A stretch of DNA of 64,000 nt from Rotaria macrura. Its lineage: Eukaryota > Rotifera > Eurotatoria > Philodinida > Philodinidae. A program made the translations under genes and the position numbers. The stretch is from positions 1-64,000 of the forward strand of contig OENT01000473.1 in NCBI GenBank assembly GCA_900239685.1, given 5' to 3'. Positions within the stretch are counted from its first letter, which is position 1, and each line of letters opens with the position of its first letter. A model generated the notes under the pieces. The model worked only from the letters and a program-made list of their open reading frames with translations, ran no database searches and was not told the DNA's origin. Shown in pieces: positions 35,401 to 49,235 of the stretch.

Positions 35401-37101
35401 CGTTATTTATATCTTGTCTGACGTTTTGTTATCATCATGCCCGGTGACGTACATTTCATGCGTCAACGATGGACCACTTCGATATTTCAACCAATGATAA
35501 AAATGATAAAGATTCTTGTGTCTGAGGTTTTTCCAACGCGCAATTCCTAGATATGCGCCAATTTCAATACGTATGCTCGAAAATGCTACAGCATATTCCA
35601 TCAATATTACATTTACGGACTAATTAAATATTCAATGCTTTAGCTACTATTTTCTTATAGGTGACATAATGTTAGTTAATTAGACCTTGAGTAAAGTTGG
35701 TGTTGGCAGAGAGAAATCATAATAATATGATAAGAGAGAAGTAAATTCAATAGACAGCAGTAAAATTATATCAAAGTCAAGTTTTACTTGTGAAAAGTTG
35801 ATTTTTATCCAGACTAAACTTTATAATTCTAAAACAATCTGAAAAATTATTCTAAAAGAAAGCAACATGATTTCTGTTGAATCGATTATTTCTAAAGCTT
35901 AACTTGTCGTTCGCCCAAGGGCACAATCTCAATAGCATGTATTTGATAATAAAAAAAAAGAGATACATTGTCTAATCTAGTTTTCTCTTGCTTCTCTACG
36001 AATCGCAAGTACCATATATTAGTATTATAAAACTCAACCTTCCAAAATCAAAATTAGATACTGAATTTTATTTTTTTTTATATGTTGAGAGAAAATAATC
36101 CTGTATAAACTGATGATTTTTACTTGATAAAAAAACCTATGCATCATGTATCTGCTGTAGTAATTTTCATGTTTTCATATTACCTACAACAAAACAAATA
36201 ACTAAATAGAAAAATATTATGATATCGAGACAATATACATAACAAAGAAAAATATGATAACATTCGTCAATTTTATCTAATGAATTTCAATCGAAAAGGA
36301 TTGACTTTTCGTATGAAATAGAATGACTAGGGTATATTAGATGATAGGATATTTTTGAGTTTTCTCCATGGAAATCATGCTAGAACATTTGGTTATTGAC
36401 GTATAAGCATATAACACATTCTACCGATGGTTTCTGAATGAGATGACAATTAGAGTCAAAGGAATGCGTTATTCGGCGCGACCAATGTCACTTTGTATTC
36501 AAAGTAAAAGAATACTTGTCAGTTTCTTCTACTCATGATAACCTACAGTATTCCGAAAAAGAAAGCCGTAAAATTCTTAAATAAGACTTCTTTATCGATA
36601 AATGAATGTGTCAGATATTATTCAGAATCTTGTTGAAAATTGAAATACACTTTAGAAGTTAGTATCTAACAATTAATTCTTTGATCATTTCATATATATA
36701 TATATACATATTTAATAAGAATACTTCTTCAAGATTTTCTATTGAGACACACTATGAAAAAAGACTATCCAATACACATATGTGTATTTGTTTTTAATAA
36801 GTAGATCAATAGATCTATTTCCGTTGATTGTGAAGGTCATTTTTTGTTTGAATTCAATCTAAAATAATAAAGAATATATGAGAGACACTTCTAGTCCTGA
36901 TCGTTGGAAAATCTTTTCATTGAGGCGAACTATAGTACTTTCATATACTGCCGAAGAAATTTTGAACGATAATTAGTAATAGATTTTTCATAGGTGAAAA
37001 TTATGAATACTAAGTCAACAGATTTTACTTGTATATGTTCACGTCACGATAATAGTCTTTTATTATTTTCAACAAAAATCTTATTGCTGAAAATTACTAC
37101 A

Positions 37102-37123
37102 ATATATATATATATATATATAT
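37102..37123. repeat. (TA)n microsatellite
   Basis: Eleven or so uninterrupted TA dinucleotides in intergenic DNA. Confidence 0.95.
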
Positions 37124-38028
37124 GTATAGTTATTTGATACAACTTGTATATTGACGCAGACAGAAGTTTGTCTTCTTACTCACGTGACTTCATCAGAAAC
37201 TTTATGATGTCTTAAATCTTAAGAAATCATATTTCTGAAATCAACGAGAAACAGAATATCTTATGAAAGTATCTTTCTCTAATTGCTTGTATCTCTTTAT
37301 CATAATTAAAATGGCATTGAGAATAGTTCCAGCATCAATCTTCTTATATCTTCTATTGATAGTTTATTCATCCGATAATTTTCATTTTTTTACTCTCCAT
37401 ACAATCTAGTATTAGCACTTTCTATATAAGACTTGCTTGCTGTATGTTCATTAATTTTGTTTTATATGTGAGTCATGTACACGTGTGGGCGTATGTTCTT
37501 GTCTCTCTTAGAATATATAATTGATTATTATGTTAAAAAAGAACAAATGAATGAAGGTCAGTTATATTCGTATCATTTTTTGAAACTCGACTAGAATCAT
37601 CATGAAAATACTATGTGTGAGAAACTCACAATTCTAGCACAATCTATCAAAATTAAGTAGATCAGTATCTCTTAGATTTCATTTGTATGCTCATACTCGT
37701 TCACAGTGTACTTTCCTTTTTGTCAAGGTTGAACTATATGTGATTTCCTGTGTGGTGTGTAATGCGCGTGTTTCCTGCTTGTATATCGAAATTCTTTGAC
37801 CTGCTCAGAATAAGTATGAAATAAGAAAAGGATTTAGTATGCATTTTCTTTTTATTGGATGAATAGAACTATAGAATTAGTTTTCCATTTTCATTGGTTA
37901 ATAGGTATTCTAGATTATCTTCGTATGTGAATAAATAAAGAAATCGAATATTTTTGAGAACCGATGATACAAACCTTGTCTTGTTTAGTGATTATTTTCC
38001 TTGAATATATTTCAAAGAATTACTAAGT

Positions 38029-38054
38029 ATATATATATATATATATATATATAT
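38029..38054. repeat. (TA)n microsatellite
   Basis: About thirteen TA dinucleotides, one of the longest simple tracts of the window. Confidence 0.95.
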
Positions 38055-38181
38055 TCTTTATTTAACATTTCTTCATCTATTCTGATACATTCTGTCTGAT
38101 TGTTTTGTTTTTCTCGACTGAATCGACGTTACTGTCCAGTTAAATTACAAAGAGTAGAGGTGATGATGGTTTTCACGTTAG

Positions 38182-38202
38182 TATATATATATATATATAT
38201 AT
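38182..38202. repeat. (TA)n microsatellite
   Basis: About ten TA dinucleotides running into GTATATGTACATGTGTG; 130 bp from the previous tract. Confidence 0.95.
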
Positions 38203-38670
38203 GTATATGTACATGTGTGCTTAATACTCTTCCTTCGTGGAGCCATATCCTTTAATTACTACAATTGTATACATATTTGTACGCGTTCTATGTATCATTG
38301 GTTTATGTTATACATATGATACGGCCGGATCTAGTTAATATTGTTTGTTTACGTTATATGGATGGTCTTATCAGTAACAGGTATGCTAGTTAAATACAAG
38401 TTCTTTTCTTGTATACATTCGACAAATGAAAAAACCAACGGATGAGTATTCATTTTGTTTTCGATGATTTCAAATCATCGTCTTGGATTATTAGTCAAAC
38501 AAACATCTGTACTGACTGCTTTTTTTGATGAATCATTAAATTCTAATGTTTCATATTTATCTAATTGTTCTATGTCTGTTGAATATATTCCACGATGCAC
38601 ATGTGGAACACTATTTCACCAGTTTTTTTTGACACATTCGTAAATGACAATGATCATTTGTAATACTCTT

Positions 38671-38692
38671 GTGTGTGTGTGTGTGTATATAT
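38671..38692. repeat. (GT)n followed by TA run
   Basis: Eight GT dinucleotides followed by ATATAT; potential Z-DNA-forming alternating purine-pyrimidine sequence. Confidence 0.9.
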
Positions 38693-41600
38693 TCTGTTCG
38701 ATGGCATTCTCCTTTTATTTCCACATTGTCGTCTAGTACCACCCAAATTTAGTAGATGACAAGGATAGGAGAAGCAAGCAAATAAATTGATTGCATATGT
38801 GCTAGTTTCTGTCTAACGGAATGAAACGAGATATTTATCTTGAGCTTTTAGTATTATCAGTGTCTTGAGATATCAAAAGTATCCTCATCGATCAATTTGA
38901 AAGTTGACAAATACCGTAAGTCTATTAAAACTTATCATTTGGATATTCCTTAAACAACGCAAGGATATGTAACAAGTAAAAACTACGTAGTTAAAAGAGC
39001 AGCTTATAGATTAATATAAATGGTTCCATCTGTACATCATTTATACTACATTAGTAGAAAACGCGAATTGTGTTAGAGATTATGAAGGCGTGTTCTCGTT
39101 AGTTGTAATGAATATTTAACGCGAGAGTATATGAACCTGCTAACGTCATTAGTTTTATATTTCGAACAGAAATCTTATTCAAATTTTATTGGTTTGCAAA
39201 TCGGTATGATACATTGATTGATTTATTCGGACATAAAAATTATGTATTTTCTACTCTTTCAGATTCGAGTTTGTGTGTAACGTGCCTCTATCTATGATTC
39301 CCATCGTTGGATAAACAAAAAGGTTTGAAGCATGTTTTGATCTGTTAGTCGCATTTCCTTATGTTAAAAGTTGATTTAGCTATACGACGCGCATTGATTA
39401 TTACTTTATATAACTACTGATACAATCAGTGTCGTCTTGTTATCGTTGGCTTAGGAACTGATATGAGGTTGCTCGTTGTAAAGAATACGAAGTTCAGTGT
39501 ATTATTACGAATTTACATTCAGTATTTGGCTAGTTTCTAGCGAATATCATTTGCTTAAGTTTCATGATAATATATTTTTTGTGTCGTTGATGTAATACTA
39601 TGAAACTTTGAGAATTACTTGCTCGCAAAATATCGGATGTGTTTAATAGTTTTAATTAATGAGTAAGAATTGTTGAAGTCCATCTTTGTAAATGTTCGGA
39701 TTTACAAAGTTTTAATTTAGTACAATCCTATGTTCATGTCATGTAAAGAATCGACTAACAGCGATATAGCTGATAAGTTTTGAAACTCGTTGAAATTTGA
39801 TTTTGTATACAAAAAAAAGTAATCTCTATGAGATATATTTCATCGACTTAAAGTTTTTACGTAGTCATAGATGATTTTAAAAACTATGCTAGAAGTCAAT
39901 TTGTTAATTATTGTGAGCATTTATTTTGATTTTGTTCAATTAGTGATGTTTTCTCTTCAAGAAAAGGATTCAAAATGAATTGACCATATTCTACATCCAA
40001 CGATAAAACAAAATATTGTATAGAATGAAAAATCTTTTCATGTTGTCCATTGTTCATATTTTACATTGTTAGTTTTGAGTGATTGTTGAACTAATCGCTG
40101 ATGAATAAACACTTAGAGCATTTAATAATAAAGAAAAACTTTGAAAGAAGAAAGAAAAATGGAAGAAAGACATTATTCAAAGTTGCTACTCGATTTCAAA
40201 CGGTAGATGGAGCATAGAAATATAGAAGAAAATAACATCGTGAAGAATGTGAAAAAATGATTGATAGAATTTCTAAAGCCCTCGGGGAAACAATAATAAG
40301 TGCTAGGGGAACAAATAGATGATAATTAACTTACGGTATTTTACTTCGTCAACTTATTATTTGAAACATTCAAACTTGATAGATTTTCTTTTTCTTGACA
40401 TACACACATACACATACCCAAAGGTTTGTTGACTACTTTTCTTTAAATCATTTTCTTACGAGACTATATCATATGAAACATCATTGTTAATATAGAAATT
40501 AATTTTTATCAATCCTATTGAACGTAAGACGATTAGTAGCCAATCGGGAGTATACTTGAGCAACGATCGTTATATCCAGTATTCATTTCCATACCAAACG
40601 TCTACATGCTGGTAATGTTACTGGATCGATTGATAAAATATTCTTGATTAAATTTGAACTCCAAGAAAATCATTCTCTCTACTTATCGTAGACTACTTTA
40701 AAATGAAATGCGTCTTTTGCATTAAGATGTTCAATCGATTATGATATTTCGACTGCTTCATTTGGTAATTACGATAGGTTGTATCCATTGAACTTTTATG
40801 AAGGTTAAAGCATCTTCAGGCTCTCTCGATGTTGACGTATTAAATATTCTTGTCCTTAAAAGTATTCATGAGTTATTTTAATGCATAAGACAGATTGAAC
40901 AATTTTAGTAGTTTTTTTTAGCAACTTTATTATCTTTGTGGGTGTCCCGAAAGAAAACCAGTTGATCTAAGCATAAAATAGTGAGAAATAATCATCGACT
41001 TCATGAATAAATCTATTAAGAACGATGGATTACTAAAATATCATCTACGTAATTCACGATGTTAATTTTTTTTTCTTACTACAATGAACAATATTATTTC
41101 ATAGTCTTCCTATTATCAGTTTTTATATTGCAACAAAATTGAAAAACAAAGTCTCCCATCACTCTGATACATCCTAACTGTTATTAAGACATGAGTTCAT
41201 AAAATTTTTCTTGCAGGAAGCAAAACAGTATTTACACATAATACAATACAATCATCGTGTACTTTTTGTTAAAACTACTAAAGAAATACAAATAGTTCTT
41301 GTTGAATAATTTGCGATACGCAATCATTTTCAGTACAAAGAAAAACAATACAAAAAAAATCGATGTTCCCTGCTGCTACTGACTACCATCATCATTTTAA
41401 CAAGCGACCGTTTCTTATGTACACTGTATGACTTCCTCTTTAGTTTATTATTGGTGATGTTTGGTATGCAAACATCAGTCCTATGAAACAGTAAAATAGA
41501 TTTTGTGATTACGATTATCATACTATGGAATTGTAGTTAACGTTTGCGTTCATTATTGCATTGAAAAACACCGAGAAATAAAACTCAAAGTAAGTTGCCG

Positions 41601-44600
41601 CAGATAAAGCTATTATCTATTTTATCAGATAAATCTAATCCACATAGGTTTGTTACCAAGATGTAACGTTTTATAAAACGTAAGGTAATCATCAGAGAAG
41701 AAGATCAATTCTTTTTTTATGACAAGCATCATGATCATACGCATAATCCTATAAGAGATTATGTTTTTATACGAGAGAATTCTATAGTAAATCGGCAATC
41801 GTAAATTATTTGACAAGAATTATTCTTAAAATTGATAAGAATTCGACAGATACTTTCGTTTTGAACAATAATGTCAACATATGTTAGAATGACATCTAGT
41901 TTAGTCATCCGGTAATTCCCATAGCTGAATCAATCAATCAAATCATACAGAAATTATTTAATCTTTTGAAAGTCTTTCCTACCAATAGATATCTCTATCA
42001 TTTTTACATTGATCTATTGAGTTGTTTACAGTAAATCAATTATGTATTCCTGTTATTCACATATGTTTAAAAGCACTAGATTATCAGATCTGTATTAGTT
42101 GTAGATTTTAGATATAATTTCGAGGCAAAAAATGAGAATGTAAATTATAAGTCGAACTATTAGAAAACCTAAATGAAATATATGCGAGCACAATATTTTT
42201 TGCCCTAATGTAAATTATACATTGATGAACTTTTTTGATTTAGATCGATCATTAATTCCCGAAATTATCATTAGATAAAAATATTTCAGATTGAAACATC
42301 TTTCGATCGACTTCAAAATACAACTAAATACATATGACAGTTAAGTGACAAAGAGATTCTACAAAAATAAATATGTTCTAATTAATCAATGCTGTTCAGA
42401 GAATAGAGTCACAAGCCTTTCTAGAATGATAATGAAAGGCAATAAAAATGTTTTTTGTTTTGCAAGTCGAGAACGTCGATTAGATTACTTGTGTCAAATA
42501 AGGAAAAAATTCCAATATGAAATATGACCCGTATCGTGAACGAGAAATATTGATTTACAAGAGCTATAATAGATGAGAGTCTGTACTATTAACAAGAGTC
42601 AACTAGTTTTTCATTTAATAAATTGAAATAAACTAATGCAATAGCCTTGAAACATGTATGCGTATTAAGCTTATCAATATTCATTAGAGAATCATCTTCC
42701 GATTTGTAAATGACAAACAAGCAGTGAACAATAACTACGACGACATGCTGCATACAGAATAGAAATTAATTTTCATTGACAACAGGGAATCGTTCGATTC
42801 AAACTCTTCGCGTGCCTTTCTATTATCGATGGATATTAATTTTCTAAAGGAAACAAGATGAATTCAACTCGTAAATTTATCGTAATTATAGAATCATGTG
42901 AGAGAAATCTAGTCAGTTGTTGATCAAGGATAGAGAGAAAACAAGATTTTACATAAAATAAAATCTATAAAAAGAAACAGACAATCAGAAAAATCCTGTA
43001 GAGATGAATAATTTTAACATGTTACCGAAAAATGTCGCCCATTGTGTCGTGTCATTATTCGTTTTACTGTACGCGCTTCTGTGTAAGAATAATTGTAGGA
43101 TTGTCAACACAGTCAATTAGTAAAAGATCAATAATAAACAAACTTAGTTTGATGCAGTCTATCCGTTGAAATGTTTCAAATCTATGCGAAACTATCAAAA
43201 TATTGAAATTTGATGAAACACAATACTCATTAATTCAAGTAATTATTATTTGATGCAGACAAATCGTCATTTGTACATCTGTATAAATTAGTCATTTTAT
43301 CGAACTCGGACAAATCATGATTTCTGATAAAAGAACTCAATAGAACTAGTTAGTATTGCAATTGAAAAAGATTTCCTATAACATGACTTGATTTTCGACG
43401 AATCAACAGTTAACTTATAAAGAAATTGATGAGAAATGAGTAGTTTATGAGAGCCTGTGCGTCATCCACTAGATCACTATCAATCGTATCGTCAATATTT
43501 AAAAATACGTCGAACGATTTCTAAAGATAATTTTAAAGTTCGTCATGTATTCATCGAAAGGGCATAAAAGTGAAAAGTCAATTCTTAAGTCAATAATGTT
43601 TTTGTTTTCTTAGTTATTTTCTTGCATCGATTTTTCATCATAAATAAAGAATTAGAACATTGTATCATAATCGATTGTTTATGTCTATAGTCTTGATTTG
43701 CAATCTATCATTCTTCAACAAATCTAGGATTAAAAAATCATGAGTCTATCAAAAATATTCGAACTTCTTTGATGTTCTTTCTATATTTTTCTTTGTTTAT
43801 TTTCATATTTTCGAACTTTATCCTGTAGTTTATCTTCTGACTATCTTTTCTTTCGAACAATTAAAACAAAATCTAATGAAATATGCATGTTTAATAGGCT
43901 GTTTCATAGTGGGTAATTTCTTAGAAAAGAACAAAATTATTTTAAATTCTCGTTTTTAGAAAACTATCACAGTCGTAGAGTTGCTGTTGAATATGGAAAG
44001 AAGATTTTCTTCTCTCTTCGAGTTTTACATTCATCTAAGGAGATTAGTATTTTTTTTTCTTCGAAATGCCATAGACCATGTGTGATCAGTTTTGACAAAG
44101 AAAACAACTTTTGGATGACTAGTTCTTCTCTGCTGAATGTAAAGTGATGTTTATTATGTTATCGATGTATGTAAAAATAACAACATGATTAGCTATGACA
44201 AATATGTTTTTGCATTATTTAATTATACTGAATTGTATCCTTTTTTCAATTCTAAGTAGAACTGATGTGAAAGATCTTTTATAATAAAAACATAATTGAT
44301 GACTATTCAATTAGAGAATAGTATTGAACATATGACATGATTTTGACAGTCCTATCTAAAATAGTTGTTCAGATTAAAGTATGTAGAGTCGATGAATGTC
44401 TTTGTCTACGTACGTTCAATATCTTATTTATTAATTAGTTCTCAATCGATCTAAACGAAAATGAATTGAAGGCATGCATGAATTTGTTCATGTTTTCTAT
44501 ACAAGGACAAAGATTTGTTTTTTAATCACTCACTAATGTATGTTCCTAACTATAATGAGCAGTACGTGTATAGCAAAAGTTTATGATCGAGTAGGTTGTG

Positions 44601-46807
44601 CATACATGGAAAAAAAAGAGAACACTTAGGATTTATTCGTTACTTTTTCGTTGTAAGTCTATGAATAGAAGAGAGAGCGAACGAGCGAGCGAAGAAAAGA
44701 AGGAAGCAAAATGAGAATGATCGTTTGTAGAAATCCATTTGAGTATTTTTATTTTCGGTAGTAAAAAATATACTTGACTGAGATCAAGTTATTTAGTATA
44801 CAATTTCATCATGTATTCATTTCGATATGTTATAATTTTCATAGACTATCTATTGTTCACAATTACCATCGAGCAATTGCATCTTGGCTAACGTAGTTTT
44901 TCTTCCGTTTCTTCTTCTACTTTCCATTCTTTCTTTGAGATATGGTAGTATTAATTCAATTAGACTACGTTTTCATGACACGAATCCTACCCATAAGAAA
45001 ATATAATTTAAAAGACGATGGTATAAAACGTACTTTAACGAGTCAAGATCGAGTATCAACAGTGAGGTTAGGTAAATATGATATTGAGTATGGAATATTA
45101 TTTTAATGAGACATAAAACGTGACAATGAAAACAATTAAAATGATTCGGTTGATAATGATATGTATGTTATGTAGGTAAATGTTGAAAAGAGAATATGAC
45201 AATTTTTAGAGATTGATAGGTCATTCTTATAATGAAAATATTTACTCAGACGTGCAAATACAACATACAGTAATTCTTGTACGGATAGTAAATGAATTGA
45301 AACTGACACATTTAGTTTTTCGGCATATTATCTAAATAATAAGAATTATTTTTCACAGTTTTTATCATATTATTTTTATTTCATATACTACACGTTAGTC
45401 ATCGCCTAGAATCTTCCTACTGAATTCATTCGATATACGACATTAGAATAAATTTGCAACATATTTTCTATTTTCGTGAGTCATAGAAATTACTCGTATG
45501 TATATCGTCGTCATTCTTAAGCACATAAAAGTAAAGTAATTGACATTGTAAATATTAGAAGTAAAAGGCCATCTGTTTGATTATGATCTGTAATTGGGCC
45601 AAATAAAAAAAAAAGTAAATAAATAACTTGTCTTGGTTCCTAGTCTTTTCCTTTCACCCCCCGGCCCCCCCTCCTCGTCTCTTCACTTTTTTTCATTTTT
45701 TCCTAACGAGTAGAGTTGCTCATTAAACATTGATTGATGGCAATCGATAATCATCCAATGAATGATATATGAGCATGAGAGTATTGTCAAAATTATTCAT
45801 TAACTATTCGAGTAGTCATATCACGTTTTATTTTTCTTTACTACTCACGCAAATATTGCAAATTTACCATAGATTAGTATTTGTATAAATTTCATATACG
45901 AAAACTACAACAGATAGATTTCTATCAGTAGTAAGTAAATATCGTTGGTTGTCAATCAAAAGCAGAGCTTTGTAGTAATCAAGTGAGTTCACTAATCGTT
46001 TGAAATCATATTTCTAGAAAAAAAGAAAAAGAAATCAACATTCATTTCCATTGAAGTATATCCTACAGCTGAATATAGTTCATACGAATACTATCGATGT
46101 AGATTGCAGAATAAAATGAAACAAAAAATAGAAAGTCGATTTCTGTTAATTAGACCATAAGAAATATAAGAAACTTTTAATTTTGTACTCGATTCTTTTT
46201 GTAAGATATTTATTGATGTAATACTGAATTCATGTCAATGATGAGATTGACATATTACTTGCACAATATTCCATTCGTCCTTGTCAAATTGGCTTCATAT
46301 GTCTAATGAGGTCGGATGATGAAATAAAAAAAAAGAATAGATAAAACGAACTGATAACATAATTAGTCGGAAAAAGATTTCTTTTCATTTTAATAGCTTT
46401 GATTATTGTGTTCTATCGAAATTTTTATTTAATATTCCGTATTGTTTTTATTACTATTCGTTAGCTCATATCTTGGATCTAGTTTATTTTTACTTCACTG
46501 CATTTGCAATTGATTTATGTTCGATTTATAGAATATTTTATTTGATTAAACTACAAACATTCTTTAACAATCGAAGTGTATCTATATCTGACGTTAGTTT
46601 TTTTCTCAATTCAATAGATAATTAAATAAAATTACGCTTGTCAATTTTAGATACAGACGATTAAACAAACTATTCATACAATACACAATAAAACATAAAG
46701 AATAATTCGATCGATATTTAAATAGAATTAGTTATTGCTTCTAATTCAGATAATAGACCGTCCACTTACATATGTATATTCATGATATTTACTGATATTA
46801 TTGACTA

Positions 46808-49074
46808 ATGTCCGAATCATTTGACGAAAATCTTTTATCTAATGACTCCTATTGTCCAGCCATATTTGAACATGTCTGTTGGCCACAAACGACTGCTGAT
46901 CAATTAGTGAACATTTCCTGTGCTGTGTTACGTCATCCAGGTGTTGATTCGTCAAGTTAGTAAAGTTTTGTTTTAAATTTTATGCAACAAAAAAAAATAT
47001 ATATCTATACTATTTTGTTCTTTGTAGAATTTTTTAGACGACATTGTCTTCCATCGGGTAAATGGTCTAATGCTAATTTTACTCCATGTTTCTATCCAGA
47101 TATAGTCGCTTTATTGGGCAAATCCTACATTAGAAGACGACCAGAGGAAAAAGAAGTATGTAAACTAATTCATGGATTGGCATCTATTTGATTTGTTAAC
47201 AAATTTTGCATTTCAAAGGTTTTCGAACGTATCGTTCGAGTTCTTCGATACTTTGAATTGGCTGGACTATCTATATCATTCACTAGTATTCTCATTTCCC
47301 TATTCATATTTTTTTCTTTCAAGTAAGTTAAAAATTAAAATAACTAGCGACTATATTCAATGAATACTAATTTGAATAGATCATTGTACTGTAGTCGAAC
47401 AAAAATTCACATCAATCTTCTATTAGCCATTCTTATACAAATTATTGCTCGATTAACTACATACGGGTATGTTCTAAAATTCGAAGAAAATACGAAGCAT
47501 TTTTATTTTATCAACGTACAAATAAATGATCATTTAGTCTTCAAATGGCACAATTAAAAAATTCACCAAAAAATGAATGCGATATCAATGGAATTCTCTA
47601 TCCACATGCAACAACAATAACTTTCTTTGACATCATCTGTCCATTGTTTATTTCATTTTTACAATTTGGTATAACAGCTATGTTTATGTGGATGCTTTGT
47701 GAAGGAATTCATTTGAACACTATTTTAACAGTTAGTGTTTTTAAAAATCATTTTAAAACATACTATTTTTATATCATTGGTTGGGGTACGTAGAATTCTT
47801 GAGTTTTATTCCGAGCTGTTATATTTATATATTCTTTATTAGTTGTTCCATTTCTTTTAACATTAAGTTGGAGTATTGTTATGGTTATTAAAGAGCGCGA
47901 TCGTAGGTAAGTTAAGATAAAAAAAATAGAAAAACAATAAATACAACTATGTATATATATATATAGATGCTTTTATAATTATAATCATTTAAAATATTAC
48001 TGGGTTATTGATGGACCTCGATATGCGGTGATGATCGTTAGTCTTATATTATGTCGATGATTTCTAGAATTCATCTTTGTATTTGTTTTGTTTTTCTATT
48101 TGAAGATAAATATCATTTTTTTATTGAATATTACTCGAGTCTTAATGGTTAAGATAAAAGAAGGTTCGGAAAAACAAATACGTGAAGAGTAAGTTCAAAA
48201 TATTATATCTATTTCCTCCAAGAATTTTTTAAACGTAAAGGTCGCGCTGTCTAAGTTTCTAGTAGGTCCTAAGCATTTTTTTCTAGTTCGATAAACTAAT
48301 TTAAAAAAACGGAAGACATAAAATAACAGCTGCTCTTATTATGGATAATAATTTCTATTGAAAGTTTCCTTTTCTAATTATTCTGTTTCGTTAACATTTA
48401 CTTTTAGTAAACGTCGTATTTCGACGAATGCAAAATCTGTTCGGTAAATAGTTTTTTTTAGAACTAATTATATCTATTGTTCATGGTCATTTTTTAAGGA
48501 AAGCGGTTAAAGCAGCTATTTTCCTATTACCTTTATTAGGTATAACATATGTACTTGAAACATTTACATCAGCAGGTAATTATTTACAAAAATATCGAAC
48601 TGAATTACTTTTTATTACGTATTTTCATAGATGACAAACCACTTCCCATCTTTGCTATCTATACCTCACTGAATGTTTTCTTAATGACACTTCAAGGATT
48701 TTTTTGTTCATTATTATACTGTTTTCTTAATGCTGAAGTATAACTTGAGTGATTTTGATTTCATTCACATAATTCATATCCATATTATTAAGGTTCGCAA
48801 AGTATTGTCTCGACGTTTTCAAACAATACAATTCTGGAATCGTTGGAAACGATATTTAGGAAAAAACGATCAATATAGAAATAAAACTGCGCTCGATGAA
48901 AGCCGAACACATATGGATATGTGTGCACAGAATTCAATGTCACCTGTAAGATTTATGAAAAGAAAAACTAAACTAATTATCTTTTCATATTTATTTATTC
49001 TATAGAAAAAAGCACCAATCGAATTAGAAGAACGTCGCTTGACATCTGATATTGATGAAAATGTTCAAATTTAA
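46808..49074 (+). CDS. Secretin-family (class B) peptide-hormone GPCR
   Basis: Thirteen exons: 46808-46955, 47028-47155, 47219-47322, 47380-47466, 47538-47785, 47843-47906, 47967-48036, 48106-48188, 48408-48443, 48499-48575, 48631-48737, 48793-48945, 49006-49074; 457 residues in continuous phase. The extracellular hormone-binding domain shows CWPQT, a central Cys, RRHCLPSGKW and a final Cys (residues 16-70). Seven membrane helices follow, with the class B signatures SLYCSRTKIHINL (TM2 start), LCEGIHL (TM3), DGPRYAVMI-INIIFLLNITRVL (TM5), KAVKAAIFLLPLLGITYVL (TM6) and QGFFCSLLYCFLNAEV (TM7 and tail). Helix wording resembles CRF/DH44 and PDF receptors; the subfamily is not resolved. It should sit in the plasma membrane and signal through G proteins, typically Gs. 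No signal peptide and no first ECD cysteine are seen, so the 5' end is uncertain: an acceptor-like CAG ends at 46859. Tail-to-tail with the oxygenase gene, stops 161 bp apart. Confidence 0.92.
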
Positions 49075-49224
49075 ATTCAATTATTGACCTCGTCAGAAAA
49101 ACGTTTGGTGAACCATTTTCTTTCGTTTCTTTTTCGTTTTCTCTTAATCATCGTATTTTATTTTATTTTTTCTTTTCGCATTTTCAATGAGTGAAAAGTA
49201 TAAATATGTACATGTTTTCGATTA

Positions 49225-49230
49225 TTTATT
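49225..49230 (-). terminator. AATAAA signal for the oxygenase gene
   Basis: AATAAA on the minus strand begins 6 bp after the oxygenase stop codon, inside the short gap shared with the convergent GPCR gene. Confidence 0.5.
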
Positions 49231-49235
49231 GTTTT

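Larger units (their letters stand above)
34003..46807. other. Gene-poor 12.8-kb intergenic stretch
   Basis: No recognisable gene, RNA gene or transposon boundary was found. It is very AT-rich, with several TA microsatellites, a short TG tract, a GAA tract and one C-rich pocket at about 45654-45673. Frames of 60-65 codons at 35407-35604 (-), 38455-38643 (+), 41330-41521 (-) and 42345-42527 (+) have no family signature. It may hold long UTRs, distal regulatory DNA of the flanking genes or non-coding transcripts, none of which can be supported from sequence alone. Confidence 0.6.

Noticed and set aside
35407-35604. 65-codon minus-strand frame as a small gene
   Set aside because: Composition is protein-like, but no family, splice partner or start context supports it.
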